NCBI GenBank assembly: GCA_036897485.1
Contig: JAYMTF010000599.1
Coordinates: 1 to 33,034 of the forward strand
DNA: 33,034 bases
Source of the DNA: Pelargonium nanum
Lineage: Eukaryota; Streptophyta; Magnoliopsida; Geraniales; Geraniaceae
Direction: 5' to 3'
Shown: in pieces, positions 12,846 through 25,169 of the stretch
How the letters are laid out: each line of letters begins with the position of its first letter
Numbering within the stretch: the stretch's first letter is position 1
Translations under genes and position numbers: made by a program
The notes under the pieces: generated by a model
What the model was told of the DNA's origin: nothing
Database searches by the model: none
Seen by the model: the letters and a program-made list of their open reading frames with translations, nothing else

Positions 12846-15800
12846 TCCAAACAAACTTCTCAAACAATCAGAAGTGAACTGAAAAATAAACCAACCTAAA
12901 AAAACTGTCCAGTTTCAATCCTCCATATTAAGCTGAAGGCTGAAGCAGGTAAAATATTAATGTGACACATTCAATTTCTTGAGACGAATTACAGGAAATA
13001 AAATCACATCAAATTTGTTTTGGCATTCTATTGGCATGGTGGCTTAGCTAAAACGATTATGCCTTCATAATTAGATGCGGAGATAAATATGTGGTAATAA
13101 TATTATTATTTATCTCTATAATACAGCAATATCTTTTACCAATATAATGTCATTCTTTGAGAATTTGGCATATGAAGACTAAGTGTCATGCATTATGAGA
13201 TCAAAAACCCAACACATCTGCCTCCTAAACAATGTGATGGAAACCTGCCTTTGTTTGACAAAAGGAAAAAAAGAGAGGTCAACAGCAGTAGTATTACTGC
13301 AAAGGGAGGGAATAACAAGAGGAGATTAGAAAACCTAAAGATACCTAGTAACATGAGTTTAGTTAAATAAGCCTTGCCTGATTAAGAAGGACAGCTATTT
13401 AACACGAACTTATATATTGGTGACTTTCACAAAATCCGTGATTAATCAACATGACCATAGAGCCTTACATCAAATACCCCACAATCTTAACCTGTCAAAA
13501 GTCACGTCCTTCAAAAAATATTTAAAAAAAAAAAATTAGATTGCTCCAAACCACATCTGTTAAATCTTCTTCTTCAATTAGTTTGCCATCATATTACATC
13601 TAGTTTAGGCCTATGCCTCTTCAGCACATGCAACCACAAGAGTTAACAATGCACTAACATCCCGTATACTCGCATCTGAGGTTGCATTAATCAAGGATAC
13701 ACGACGTAAGGAAATGCTTTTATGTTATCGAAAAATTTCACCTTCAACAAGTGTAGATTTTGAAGGCCAATTTGCTACCTCTTCCCATTCAGCAATTTAG
13801 GCATCCTTGTATGGGTCGCCATATATATAATGGGGGATTAGTAATGACTTATATTTTCAAGCTTAAAAAAAAAATCAAGTTCTCTGAAACAAGACAATGG
13901 TGACAATTTAAGTAAAAGTTACAGGAATATGTGGGAGAGAGAGAGAGAGAGAGAGAGGGAGATTTATGGAAGCAAATAGAACTAAACAGGACTAACAACC
14001 AATACCAATTAAACCCCATGACCTCACATTTTTAGGTTTACCAACTCTGAGGAATTAATTTGTCACATATAATTATTCCATACCAAACAGGCTGCGCTAG
14101 ATTTGAGAGAGTATTCTTCAGACTCTGAGGCAAAGAAGAAAGAAGGAAAAGGTAAAGCCGTGTTAAGAGCAAAAAAATAGCAATTAGATACTTATCCAAG
14201 TTGGACATCATGTAATCAAGCCAGCCCCTCAAGTGTTGCTACATAAGACCAGATTTAGCTTTGAGAAAAGAGGCAAGACTAGGAACAGGATCACTCATCG
14301 TAACGGTATTACCTGAACTTAGATTAGGGAGTTACTAAGCAGATACAAAGAGAGGTAGTACTCATCAAATATGAATCATACTCTATCCACGAGCACTAGC
14401 ATTTTCATTTCCTTCCCCGCACCTGAGAAGAATAATTCAACCATGCATGGGTATAAAAGTTGAAGAAGGCACAACATTAGAAAAGGGACAACTTTTCACT
14501 CCTAACCACGATGAAGTCCCTGAACTAGACGATAACCAAATTTACAAGAACCACAAATCCAGGCGAGCATAAATGCTTGTGAATAGAGAACTATAAGACA
14601 CGACTAATCAATGCCAGAAGTAAAATCAGTCAGAAACATACAAATATCATGACAATGAGATCCATTAGCTCACAGTCAAAGTAACATATATGAAATATTA
14701 GTTACATTACCAAATATGTATTTGGTCACTTTTAGAATAAGTTGATGTCCCTTTCTAATTATAAGGAAATCTAGGTTGTTGCAAGAAGCAAAGTAAAAAG
14801 AACTCGTCTCCATTTTATAGTTGTAATTGACATGGTATGATGGGGACAATAAGAAAAACCAGAATGTGGTGACTATGAACACAAAACTACTAACTGACAT
14901 TCATATCTGAAGGGTGCGACAAAAGGACAGTCACAGAGTATTGTATCTTAATATTCATACCTTCAAAATGTCCTAAAAAATTAGCCACAATAAGATCAAG
15001 CAAGACTAGTAATGGCTTAGGATACAACAGAACAGTAACTATATATCAATAAATAAAAAATATCATCCTTCACAATTACTTCTATGAACTGTCATCAACA
15101 ATGCAGGACCAATCAACATGTAGTCATGGACACAAAAGCAAGAAAAGGCTAAAAAGAAGGTAACAGAAAGAAAAAAAGAAAAAAAAAAGTTGGTGGTGTC
15201 ATTCGGAGACGAACGAATGAGACAAATTAAAAGAAAGGCAACTTATGCACATTACTTGAAGTTGTGAGCCTTCTGAGGCTACATCAAAACTATATAAATT
15301 GATAATATAGTAATTAAAAAATGTTAAATAAATAAAACTCTTCCTAAATAAAGAGCATTTATCTAACCAGGGATTCTTAACAGCATATTCCTTGATATGT
15401 TTGCTCAGGCAGAGCGTTAAAATGGATATGAAGAAGCACACAGCTTTAAAAAGAAGATAGGGGACCTCTGAAGAAATAAACACTTTGCAAACATGTCAGT
15501 CAAACTCTCTCTAAGAAAGAAGCTTCTGAGTAGAATCATGTCCTAACAAGCAACATTGACATCTCACTATGACCCAAGTCTGTCCTGCGTGACCCTTGTA
15601 ATTTGTTATATAGCCAAAGAGAAACCTTGTCAGCAGCAAATTTCAAGATTTTGTTTCAAATAAATACAAGTAATCTTCCCCAATATCCCTCACTAGTTCA
15701 TCAATCTGAACCATTCGCTCACATTAATTGTATGTGACTATGTGTTCATTAGCACTAGGAATTTAATCACCATGAACAAGATAAGGATTACCTAACACTT

Positions 15801-16806
15801 TGAATATAACATATGTTGCTAATTTAACAAACCCACTTTCCATTGAAGCACCACACTGCCACTGAAAACATATCGTAACACAAAAAGCCTATACCGCTTT
15901 CAACTTCAGCAATTGCCAAACAGGCTATATACAATCAATCCCACTTCATCACAAAAGAGTCTTTGGAAGCGGCATATAATAACGATGTGCATGAGGTTCC
16001 CACATTATGGGGTACAGGAGGGTCATTTATGGACGCATTCTAATCTGAGTTTTTTCATAGAGGAAGTGTCACTCTTGCATATATACCCCTAAAAAAACAC
16101 TGAGTTTTTTAGTAAGAAGCATCTAAGTACAATCCAAATCTACCAAACTAGATAAAACTTGATTTCACCAACAAGACATCCAGTTATTCAAACCGGTGTT
16201 AGAAATTCAATCACAGTAACAGTAGAATTATTATTCTTCTAACTCCAACTTTGTTGAAGGCTAGCTCACATCAAACAAAAAATAGTTCATCTAAAGTTAC
16301 ACATACAGACCGATCTAAAGCCAAAAGTGAAAGAACATAGCAAACACTCAGAAAGAATCATCAATCTATTAAAAGCACAGCATCTAGATTTTACCATTAC
16401 CAAGTAACAATCCCTTCGCCAATTACAATGCACAAATGGTGATAATGATCACATCAAGTACTGAAATGGCAAACACAAGGCACAATAATCCAAAAAACAT
16501 CCAAAAAATTATTAAAGCATAACAAATCCCTGAGTGAAAGACCAAAGCTCAAACACACTACCAAAAGAAAAAGAAAAAAAACACACACACACACAAGCAG
16601 TAATAGTAATGAACTCTTCGGAAGCAAACGAGCTACAATCAGACAAAAGATCACAAACAAAGGATCAAAAACTTCAAAGTAAAGGACAATCGGACAACAA
16701 TCAGGCGTCAAAATCGCGTGATCAATCGGAATATGAGCATAATCATAGAAAGATACAAGCAAATTTAGCAAGCGATGATCGGTGAATGGAAATGCGAAAC
16801 CGTTAC
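12846..16806 (-). other. Probable long 5' UTR intron of the RING gene
   Basis: About 4 kb of AT-rich sequence without any recognisable coding exon. It lies between a strong donor (CTCAG/GTAACG, exon end at 16807) and the acceptor just before the RING start codon. It contains a (GA)n microsatellite at about 13934-13957 and a short (AC)n run at about 16580-16595. Open frames inside, such as 14038-14232, 15199-15483 and 16534-16785, are short and unlike known proteins. Confidence 0.5.
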
Positions 16807-16895
16807 CTGAGAAATTGGAGTCGATGAGGATCAATCAACCAGAGCCTGAGCCTGAGCCTGAGAGAGAGAGGTTTGTTCCGGAGAAGAAACGGAGA
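16807..16895 (-). other. Probable non-coding first exon of the RING gene
   Basis: The minus strand shows a pyrimidine-rich leader, CT-rich with three to four GGCTCA units (16843-16860), ending CTCAG/GTAACG at 16807. A TATATATTTA box (about 16916-16926) lies 30 to 40 bp upstream of the proposed start. No ATG that could begin a long frame is present. The transcription start is estimated only. Confidence 0.5.
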
Positions 16896-16915
16896 CGATG
16901 ATAATAGTAATAATA

Positions 16916-16926
16916 ATAAATATATA
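16916..16926 (-). promoter_or_regulatory. TATA box candidate of the RING gene
   Basis: Minus-strand TATATATTTA just upstream of the CT-rich leader. The nearby (TTATTA)n-like run makes chance occurrence possible. Confidence 0.4.
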
Positions 16927-16929
16927 GCG

Positions 16930-17930
16930 GTTGAGTTGGGTGGCTTGTTTGCAGAAATAAGAGGAGGACAATTTTGCTGGGACTGTCCACCGTTACCGGT
17001 TACCGGTACCGTCAGTCTTCTTTTTTTTTTTTTTTTTATTTTACTGCTGTGTATCATTTTTTTATTTTGTTAACATTAAGTTTAATAAGAATTAATTATT
17101 TGAGAGGGAGTTTTATTTTTAAAATAGTGTACATTTTTTAGTTATTGTCTCAAGGATAAGGTTTTAAATTTGTTCTAATTTTTTTTGAAGAACACTAATT
17201 GTATTATTTAATTAATTAAATAAGACATAATTAAAGTATTGATGACCTCCGGATCAGACGGCCCGACCCATTTTAAATTGGTACTCAGTATTATTTTTAC
17301 TATGTATTATCTATACCATTTATATAATAAGCTAATGAGTTTGTTACGACTCATGAACATTATAATAGTAAAAACCAAAACACTTTCTTTTCATGAGGTG
17401 AATTACATTTTATGCAAATATAACATTTTACCTCTGTTCTTCAAAATTATTTACATTACTCCTTCTATGTTATTTAATTAACTTTGATGAAAATAACAAA
17501 TGTTTATAAAAATATTAAAACTTAAACAGTGGGAGTGTGTTTTTAGTTAAAATCTCAAATTATGAAATTATATTTTGATTTTGGTGAAAGAAAAAGAAAC
17601 TTTATAACTTTCACATTAAGGTATGTTGTCAATTATATGATAAATTGGCAACTTCAAGTCTTCAACAACAAAAAGAAATTTCAAAATTATAACTTTTCAA
17701 AAAGTGATTTTTTTTTTTCCAATACAAAGTGGTTAATGACCATGACTAAAAGCATTCTTAAGGAAAAGGTGTGAATGAATTCTATTGAAATCCAAAGCAA
17801 ATTAAAATACCTACTAATCCATCTTCAAATTATCCACTAGTTTAATACAGCTTAAATGTTAGTAATTCAAACGCGTATAATTTCAAAAAAACATTTGAAA
17901 TGTTAATAATTCAATTATGAAAACATATCC
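16930..17930. other. Intergenic, no gene recognised
   Basis: It starts with the putative RING gene promoter. The only oddity is a short TTACCGG microrepeat near 16993-17010 followed by a poly-T run at about 17022-17038. The rest is very AT-rich and without recognisable coding. Confidence 0.45.
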
Positions 17931-17934
17931 AATA

Positions 17935-18060
17935 GGGCCTGTAACTCAGTGGATTGGAGCATGTGTCTACAAACAACGATGTTTGAGTTTGAATCTCTCC
18001 TAGCTCACATACGGCCCAAAATTCTACCGAGCCTTTGGAGTAGAAAATTGAGGATCGGGA
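17935..18060 (+). pseudogene. Decayed plastid trnR-ACG fragment (nuclear plastid DNA insertion)
   Basis: Positions 17935-18007 match, from memory, the chloroplast tRNA-Arg(ACG) gene: GGGCCTGTAACTCAGTGGAT at the 5' side, and a T-loop region GAGTTTGAATCTC where the plastid gene has GGGTTCGAATCCC. The anticodon loop reads CTACAAACA instead of CTACGAACC, so the ACG anticodon is lost. The next 50 bases (CGGCCCAAAA, AGCCTTT, GATCGGGATA) resemble plastid sequence just after trnR. Most changes are C to T or G to A, as expected for decayed organelle DNA in a nucleus. A tRNA-derived SINE is the main alternative. Confidence 0.65.
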
Positions 18061-18728
18061 TAACACAAAAAAAATTAGTAATCTCGGTTACACTGTTGAA
18101 GAACTAGACCTTCTCTACAAATCGTTATCGATTCTCGTCGTTCAAAAGATACGTAACACGGTACTTTGAGACGAATAAAAAGAACGATAGTTATTAGTTG
18201 TATAAAACAATAACAATAATGAATGATAAATAAAGAAGAAGAATAAGAGAATCATAAAGCATGAACCATGAAGAAAGCAAAGCAATCCAAGTTGAACTGT
18301 TGAAGGTGAGTTTAGGTAGTGACAAGAGGAGCACAAAAACATGGTGATGAGTCATGGCTTTGTGTATTGTTTGGTTCTTTAAATCAATGTAAATAAAAAT
18401 AAAATACATTATCTCTTTCATATTCCACTCCATGATCATCAAAGCAATTCCTACCTTATCTGCCCTTCTTTTTTATCTTTTTAATGAGCCTTTCTTGCAG
18501 GTCATCTTCTTGCAATTTAAGTATCATTTTTTTAGAATATACTGTACTTGTTTGGTTAATCAATCATTTTGCAACACGTTTTACAAGACCAATAATTTTG
18601 CATATTAGCTTATAATGTGATTTGTAATTTATTTGTAGATAATAATAGGTGCGTAAACTAAAGTACAATTGAGAAATCAGTTTGGTCTCTTCTGAACTAA
18701 AAATTAATTTAACTCACTCGATTAGTTA
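18061..18728. other. Intergenic, no feature recognised
   Basis: AT-rich. Two overlapping short frames on the minus strand (18142-18342, 18194-18442) have hydrophobic, low-complexity products without family resemblance and are not called. Confidence 0.4.
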
Positions 18729-18972
18729 TACAACATTCACGTTATCATTTTTGTACACATCAATAGTGTGGTCCACGGAGGTATGCCACGTCGTTTTTCA
18801 GCCTCCAACAATGAAACGTCGCGTTTCATTTATTTTTTAATCAGACGACAAAAAATGATGCAATTTTTACTTCGTCTTATTAAAAATAAATAAATAAATG
18901 CAACGTTATACCTACGTGGCAGACTCACGTTAACCACCTTGTCGGCATGTATTGATGACGTGACCTGTTGTA
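18729..18972. mobile_element. 244-bp foldback (MITE-like) element
   Basis: The two halves are imperfect reverse complements along their whole length. Outer ends are TACAACA (18729-18735) and TGTTGTA (18966-18972). Inside them are CACGTTATCA (18738-18747) with TGATGACGTG (18953-18962), GCCACGT with ACGTGGC, and AACGTCGC with GCAACGTT. The innermost pair is AGACGAC with TTCGTCTT around the centre near 18855. Flanks ATTAGTTA and ATTGGTTG agree at 6 of 8 positions and could be a worn target duplication. There is no coding capacity. Confidence 0.7.
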
Positions 18973-20450
18973 ATTGGTTGAGAGTTTTAAATTAAAAAAT
19001 AATATAGATGGCTAGAATAAGACGCAAGACCATTTATCCCGATGAGTAAAAATCAAATATAATGTTGTTTTCTAACCCACAAATACAATTTTTACTTATA
19101 AAACTTTTGACAAACTAAATGTTTGTCTAATTATTGAGTGTTTACCAATAATATTGTCAATTGTAGAGATAAAAAAGCCCTGACTTTGGATTTTGTTTGT
19201 TCAATGGGATTGTGTCAAGTGTCCATTAAGCTATCTCTTATTAATTATATTTTTGTCTCACCAAATAAAAATATACATTTTTTTGTCATGTACTTGGAAT
19301 AATATCTTGAAATTAGTGGCTATGGATCATAATCATCATGTGATTAGAGAGCAAATGGAATGGTTAAATATCTATGCAATGACCTAACTTGCCACATGCC
19401 ATCTGATTGAGTGGGTGCTTGGACCATTTTATTTTTGTTCTAAATTAAATGAAGGAGCATATTGTGGATGGACCATATGGATGATTAGGTTGCTTAAGAT
19501 TCAAGCATATTTATTTGATTAATATTTTGCATGGAGGATTGTGTAACATAAAACATGATCTATTATGAAGTATATTTGGATACCGTACTAAATCTAAACT
19601 TATATCATCAACTGTAAATTCAACACCATCAACTCACGGACCAAGTGGTCTGCGGCTCTGCGCACCATTTAGGCTCTGTAGTATCTCAAGTTTAAGTCAC
19701 GGTGAGTATTGTTAGTATCCTGATTTGAGTTTAGTGATAGATGAGATATAAATAAATACTATGTGTGTATTTGTTACCATGTATGTACTACTTCAAAAAA
19801 GAAGAAGTTAATGTTGCAAAATTTTGTCAATGACTATAAGTGAGAATCTCTCGCAATAATGATTTATGTGAACAAAAGAGATTTATTTTAGACATTTTGT
19901 CTAAGTGCTTGTTTGAAAACTTCAAATCGAAATGTAAATTATGGAAAAGAAACATTGACAAAAAAGATTTTCCTATATAAAGATCGATGTTACAACGATA
20001 ACACATTGGAGTATATAAACGCTAGGAGTATTAAGTGTGTGTTAAGAGAAAAGAGTGTACCACACATGGCTTATCACCTTCTATGTTTAGAACTTGCTAC
20101 AATTGCGATAAGATAAGAAAGAAAATGAAATTACAAGGCTTAACATTGGGTGCCAATAGTATAAGATTAACACGTTTTCTTTAACATATTTGACTCCAAT
20201 ACTTAACATCGACATCAAAGTGTTATAAACTAATTGAATTATCGATTATCTAAATTTCACTAAGTAATTTTATATTTTTCTTATTCAAATGCTAAATGTC
20301 TTCAAGTTTGTACATTTTTTCAACAAAGTGATATGACAATCTACGAGATAAGTACATATTTTATATTTTTGTAATCTAAATTTAAGTTCAAAAAATAATA
20401 GTCCAATATATATATATATATGATATTACCATCATTTCATAATTTTATAA
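18973..20450. other. Intergenic, no gene recognised
   Basis: AT-rich spacer upstream of the syntaxin gene, with a (TA)n run at about 20407-20421. Short frames such as 19193-19387 and 19913-20116 are not similar to known families. Confidence 0.4.
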
Positions 20451-20466
20451 GACGAAGCGCACGGTT

Positions 20467-20639
20467 TATAAAATATATTGTACACGTGACATATTTTATT
20501 TGCACATTTTGTACGCATTCCGGTAGTTCGTCTCCGGTGCACATCTTCGATTCACAGAACTGAACACGGAGAAGATCGAAATTGAACTCTCTCCATCGTT
20601 TCGTTGATCGATCTGCATTTTCCGATCTGAGCAGCAACA
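20467..20639 (+). promoter_or_regulatory. Core promoter and leader of the SYP71-like gene
   Basis: TATAAAATA at 20467-20475 lies about 165 bp before the start codon. A G-box core CACGTG lies at 20483-20488, unusually between the TATA box and the expected transcription start. The leader is probably about 140 nt. Confidence 0.5.
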
Positions 20640-23600
20640 ATGAGCGTGATCGAAATCTTGACGCGAGTCGATTCGATCTGCAAGAAGTACGACAGGTACG
20701 ACATCGATAAGCAGAAGGATCTCAACATCTCCGGCGACGATGCATTCGCTCGCCTCTACGCCGTCGTCGAGGCCGACATTGAAGCTTCTCTTCAGGTGAA
20801 GTCTCCATATACTGTCTATATGTGCTACGGACATGAACTTGCTAGTAAACAGAAGTCAAAATTGAATCTGATGAATGTGTGTTGAGTTTAAGCTTTTGAT
20901 TGACTAAAAGCTCAGTTCAATTGAGCCAAATTGTGGATTTAGACTCGGTCGAGTTCGAATTTTTTGTTTTAGCGTCTCGATAGTGTTGAGAATTTGGGAA
21001 GTAGCGATTTATTTTGAGAACTAGGGTTTATTATTTGTTGGAAATGAGAATTCTGTTGCATTCACTCGCCTCTAAGCTGTCATTGAGGCGACAATGAAGC
21101 TGCTCTTCATATGAGGTCTTTATCTACTTGATGTATGTGTTTTGGACTTGAACATGCTAGTAAAAAGAAGTCAAAATTGAATCTGATGAGTGTGTGTTGA
21201 GTTTAAGCTTTTGTTTGACTTATAGGTCAGTTCAATTGAGCCAAATTGTTGATTTAGGCTAGGTTGAGTTTGAATTTTAGGGTTTAGCTTTTCGTTAGTG
21301 TTGAGAATTTGTTAAGTTGCTGTTTATTTGGAGAATTAGGGTTTATTATTTGTTGGAAATGAGAATTCTGTTGCATTTGATTGCCTCTAAACTGTCGCCA
21401 AGGTCGTCATTGAATCTGCTCTTCAGGTTAGGTTTCCATCCACTGTCTATACATGTTTTGGACTTGAAAATGCTAGTAAAGGGAAGTCAAAGCTGAATAT
21501 GATGAGTGTGTGTTGAGTTTAGCTTTTGATTGATTTAAAATTCAGTTCAATAATTCAACTGAGCCAAACTGTTGACTTAGGCTCGGGTGAGTTCGATTTC
21601 TAGGTTTTAGGGTGTCCTTGGTATTGAGAATTTGAAAAGTTGCGGTTTATGTGGAGAATTAGGGTTTATTACTTGTTAGAAATGAGAATTCTGAGTAATT
21701 TTGTTTGCAGAAAGCGGAGGCTGCTTCTAACGAGAAGAGTAAAGCATCGGCGGTTGCTATGAACGCTGAGATTCGTCGGACCAAGGCTAGGTTACTTGAG
21801 GAAGTTCCTAAATTGCAGAGATTGGCTATAAAAAAGGTTTGATCACTTTGGATTTATCTCAATACAGTTTACCAATTATTGATGTTGTTGTTTGCATAAC
21901 ATTATATGTCTAAATCACTTGAAGACGATAATGTTGTTTTTAGCATGTCACTGAGTGCCCGTTTAAAAATGCTATCCATATATTTGTTTGCTGACAACAT
22001 AGAAGTTGCATTTAGGATCTGACTCGGTTTCGGTTTGTTTTAGTGCTCCAGGTATCTAGGATGTCACAATTTAAACTATAGATTTAGAAACACAATTTGT
22101 ATTAGCAACTGAATTCATATTTCTTTTTAAGTGAAGGCAGAAAGTTTGATATTTTATTTTTATTATTTTTTTTCCTGACGTTCTGATTGACAGGTTAAAG
22201 GGCTCTCTACTGAAGACATTGCTGCCCGTAATGATTTGGTTCTTGCTTTGCCAGATAGAATTCAAGCCATACCAGATGGGACTGCACCTGCAGCCAGACA
22301 GACTGGTGGAGGCTGGGCAGCTTCTGCTTCTCGTACAGAAATTAAATTTGATTCAGGTGACTGTTTTTAATTGTTTTGAGATTGCATTTGTAGATCTGAT
22401 TCTGTCTCTTATGATTTGGTAGTTTCCATGATTGATATACATTTACTATATAGTGATCATCCATCACGATTAATCTCATTCTCCACTTGTAGATGGACGG
22501 TTTGATGATGAATACTTTCAACAATCTGATGAGTCAAGCCAGTTCAGGCAAGAGTATGAAATGCGGAGAGTGAAACAGGCAAGTGCATGTTTGCATTTGT
22601 AGTTTCTTTTGCTGGATTCTAACTATAGAAGGAAGATCCTGTGCTAATAGTTTGTTTATATTACATTTTCCCTTTTTTTTTATTTGACTTGGACTTTCAT
22701 ACAGGATCAAGGTTTAGATATGATATCTGAAGGTTTGGATACACTGAAAAACATGGCCCATGATATGAACGAGGTTTGCCTACTTACAAATGCTTTTCAT
22801 TTTATTTTCCATACTCAGATCAAACTCAATTCATTATGTGATGCGATATGTACAGGAATTGGACAGGCAGGTTCCCTTGATGGATGAGATTGACTCTAAG
22901 GTAAGATATTTTGTATCACCTTTGTGTATTCTAATTATTATAAGTAGTGTATAAGTTTTCATGTGGTTTCTTTCCCTTCTGTTTACAGGTGGACAAAGCA
23001 TCATCTGACCTCAAGAATACCAATGTCAGACTTAAGCACACAGTTACTCAGGTAATTGGGATGCAATTCCCTCTCCCCCTAGTTCGGCTTTCACGCTTAG
23101 GTTCATTTTTCAGTTTTGCCCTGTGGAAGGCTTTTTTATAAATGGTCTTATTAAGCAATTGATTTGTTGCAGCTGAGATCAAGTCGAAATTTCTGTATTG
23201 ATATTGTTTTGTTGTGTATAATTCTGGGAATTGCTGCCTACCTGTACAAGTAAGCTCATATCTCTTTTATAAGCTGCTTAAAAGTACGTGTTGTTTTTAA
23301 ATTTGTATTTATGCTTGAACTGTCCATGCAAGTACTCCTCTTTTTGTACATTTCCTTCTTCCTTTATGTCTAGGTGAACTTAACTGCGAACCTAGTAAAT
23401 AAGAACCCTGAAAAGCTTTAGAACAATGTGGACTGAGATAAATGGATCGATTGAGATTAGGTTGTATAGTTTTGTCATAAAATTAACTTTGCCCATTTCT
23501 TTTGTGGGCTTTATTGCAATAAAAAATCCAAGTTTTCGAGCAGCGTATTCATCCTATTGAACTTCTGCCTTGTTGTCCTTAGCCATGATAGCCCTATCCT

Positions 23601-24310
23601 TTGTAGTAATTACCCTGATCATTCATCAAATAAAAGGTTCCACTTCATCCATGTGGGCAGGAGAATTAAAAGATTTTTGCATTGTCATATTTTAGCTATT
23701 TTGTTTAGTGAAAAGGAAGCTATCTGATTAGAGATTCAGACTGATAGCAATTGGTCAGTATTTATTTATCCCATAAAAAATGTGTAGTTTGATTATGAGC
23801 CGATGATCACCACCAGTATGAAAATTACAATAGTTCAGTAAATCCCTTATATGTCGTGAGTAGTTTTACTAGAGAATTAAGGAAAGACTTTGATGTTATT
23901 GCATTTTACAAATCAGGATTATGATTGGATCGTACTACATAATCATTTTTTGGTTTTATATTTGGCTGTACACATGTATCTAGACATTGTATCCCGGTGT
24001 CATTTGGCTTATGGCTGACCCTCAACATAGTTGAAGTATGAGGGGTTTTAGTGTTGAGATAAGATACTAGGGTCCACCATGTCTGCGTACTTGACCTATT
24101 AAGAAATTGAATGTCCTAGTATGTACAACAAAAATATAGATTTTGGACCTCCATCAACAAAAATCTTTGAAAGCCTAATGATTCTTTATAGCGATTGGAG
24201 TCTGTGGACTTGCTCTGTCTCTGAAACTGAAACCTTTTTATTTTTATTTTAAAGTTCTTTAGTCATTCTGATTGTATCGTGCTTCTGTTTGCAGTGTGCT
24301 AAAGAAGTGA
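20640..24310 (+). CDS. SYP7-type Qc-SNARE (SYP71-like syntaxin)
   Basis: Nine coding exons: 20640-20795, 21711-21836, 22194-22356, 22493-22578, 22705-22773, 22856-22900, 22989-23051, 23173-23249, 24295-24310. They total 801 nt, or 266 residues, and all phases agree. SYP7 proteins are plant Qc-SNAREs of the ER and plasma membrane that act in membrane fusion. The N-terminus (MSVIEILTRVDSICKKYDRY) and the block AVAMNAEIRRTKARL are family hallmarks. The SNARE helix runs from about residue 175 to 236, with a zero-layer Gln at 205 (ELDRQVPLMDEID). A single tail anchor follows at 243-261, then NVLKK. Length equals that of known SYP71 proteins. Intron 4 uses a GC donor (CAG/GCAAGT). Intron 1 carries a tandem triplication. 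If the last intron is retained, the frame ends one residue after the anchor. Confidence 0.96.
20741..21693 (+). repeat. Three tandem copies of exon 1 end plus intron 1 of the syntaxin gene
   Basis: Units start at 20741 (within exon 1), 21057 and 21372, and run about 316, 315 and 322 bp. Each begins with the last 55 bp of exon 1 or a relic of it (TGCATTCGCTCGCC, TGCATTCACTCGCC, TGCATTTGATTGCC). Each then runs through GCTAGTAAA, AAGTCAAA, GTGTGTTGAGTTTA, AGGGTTTATTA and GAGAATTCTG. Both relics carry TAA where the exon has the Tyr40 codon TAC. Unit 2 has lost the donor (CTTCATATGAGG); unit 3 keeps CTTCAG/GTTAGG. Confidence 0.92.
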
Positions 24311-25169
24311 TGCGAAGGCTACTTGACCCTGTTTATCTGGTATTGGTTTCTTCTAGAACTTCTGTGGAATCTGCTATCGTGATTAACGCTTTATTTGATT
24401 TATTTATCTCTTGTTTGAGTTTTTGGTATCACTTGAAAATGTACTCAGCTCTTTCACGTACAAATTAACTGCATATCATTTCTGTATTAGTTGTGTTTGA
24501 CTTTGTTTCAGTGGTCTGTAATCTCCATAGCTGATAAATTTTAAAAGCTGAATCTGTAAATGAGTTTGAGACTCCAATGATTGATAGTTTTTTATTTTAA
24601 AGTTCTTACTTCTTTTAAAGTATGTTTTGTTTAACCAATTGCTATGATATGGAAGATTGACTGATGCACATATCTGAGCATTTCTGAAATTTGTTAAATT
24701 TGTAACATGCAAATAATATCCTGGTAAATTGCACCTTTAGGCTTGTAGATAACCATTTTTTAGAGGTTCTGCAGTTGGGTAACGCTTAGGGTTTCGATCA
24801 GCTAATAAGGCAACCCGTAATCTCAACCAATTGGGGTATTGGGTTGTGAAGTGTGTTATCCTTAAGTCTTTACTTTATCGTGTTCAATTATTTGGTCATC
24901 TCCTTGGTTTGTTATCAAGGCAGTGATCTGTTTTTTTTCCTTAGTTGTAATGACCAACTTAATTAAAAGGTTAAGTTGATAGTCGATATCCTGATTTTAA
25001 CGTTGTACTTAACGTGCATGATCGTTATGCCATTGCTTGTGGTCCATGCTCATCTCATTTTGCCTTGTGCTAGAATTTTTACTTACTTTTAAAAAAGAAA
25101 AAAAGAGGGGTGTTAGTAGAATTCAAACTTGTGAGTTGTGACCTTTAGGTCTACTAGACTCTGTTGCCA
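24311..25169. other. 3' UTR of the syntaxin gene and intergenic sequence
   Basis: The first few hundred bases should be the 3' UTR; no single AATAAA stands out. The rest is AT-rich without a recognised gene. The frame at 24476-24712 on the minus strand is not family-like. Confidence 0.4.

Noticed and set aside
16534..16834. Opposed frames of 83 and 126 codons
   Set aside because: Low-complexity sequence with an (AC)n tract inside the proposed leader intron.
17935..18007. Functional tRNA-Arg gene
   Set aside because: The anticodon loop and several stem positions are altered, and flanking plastid-like sequence marks it as a relic.
20496..20834. 112-codon minus-strand frame
   Set aside because: Antisense to syntaxin exon 1 and its leader.
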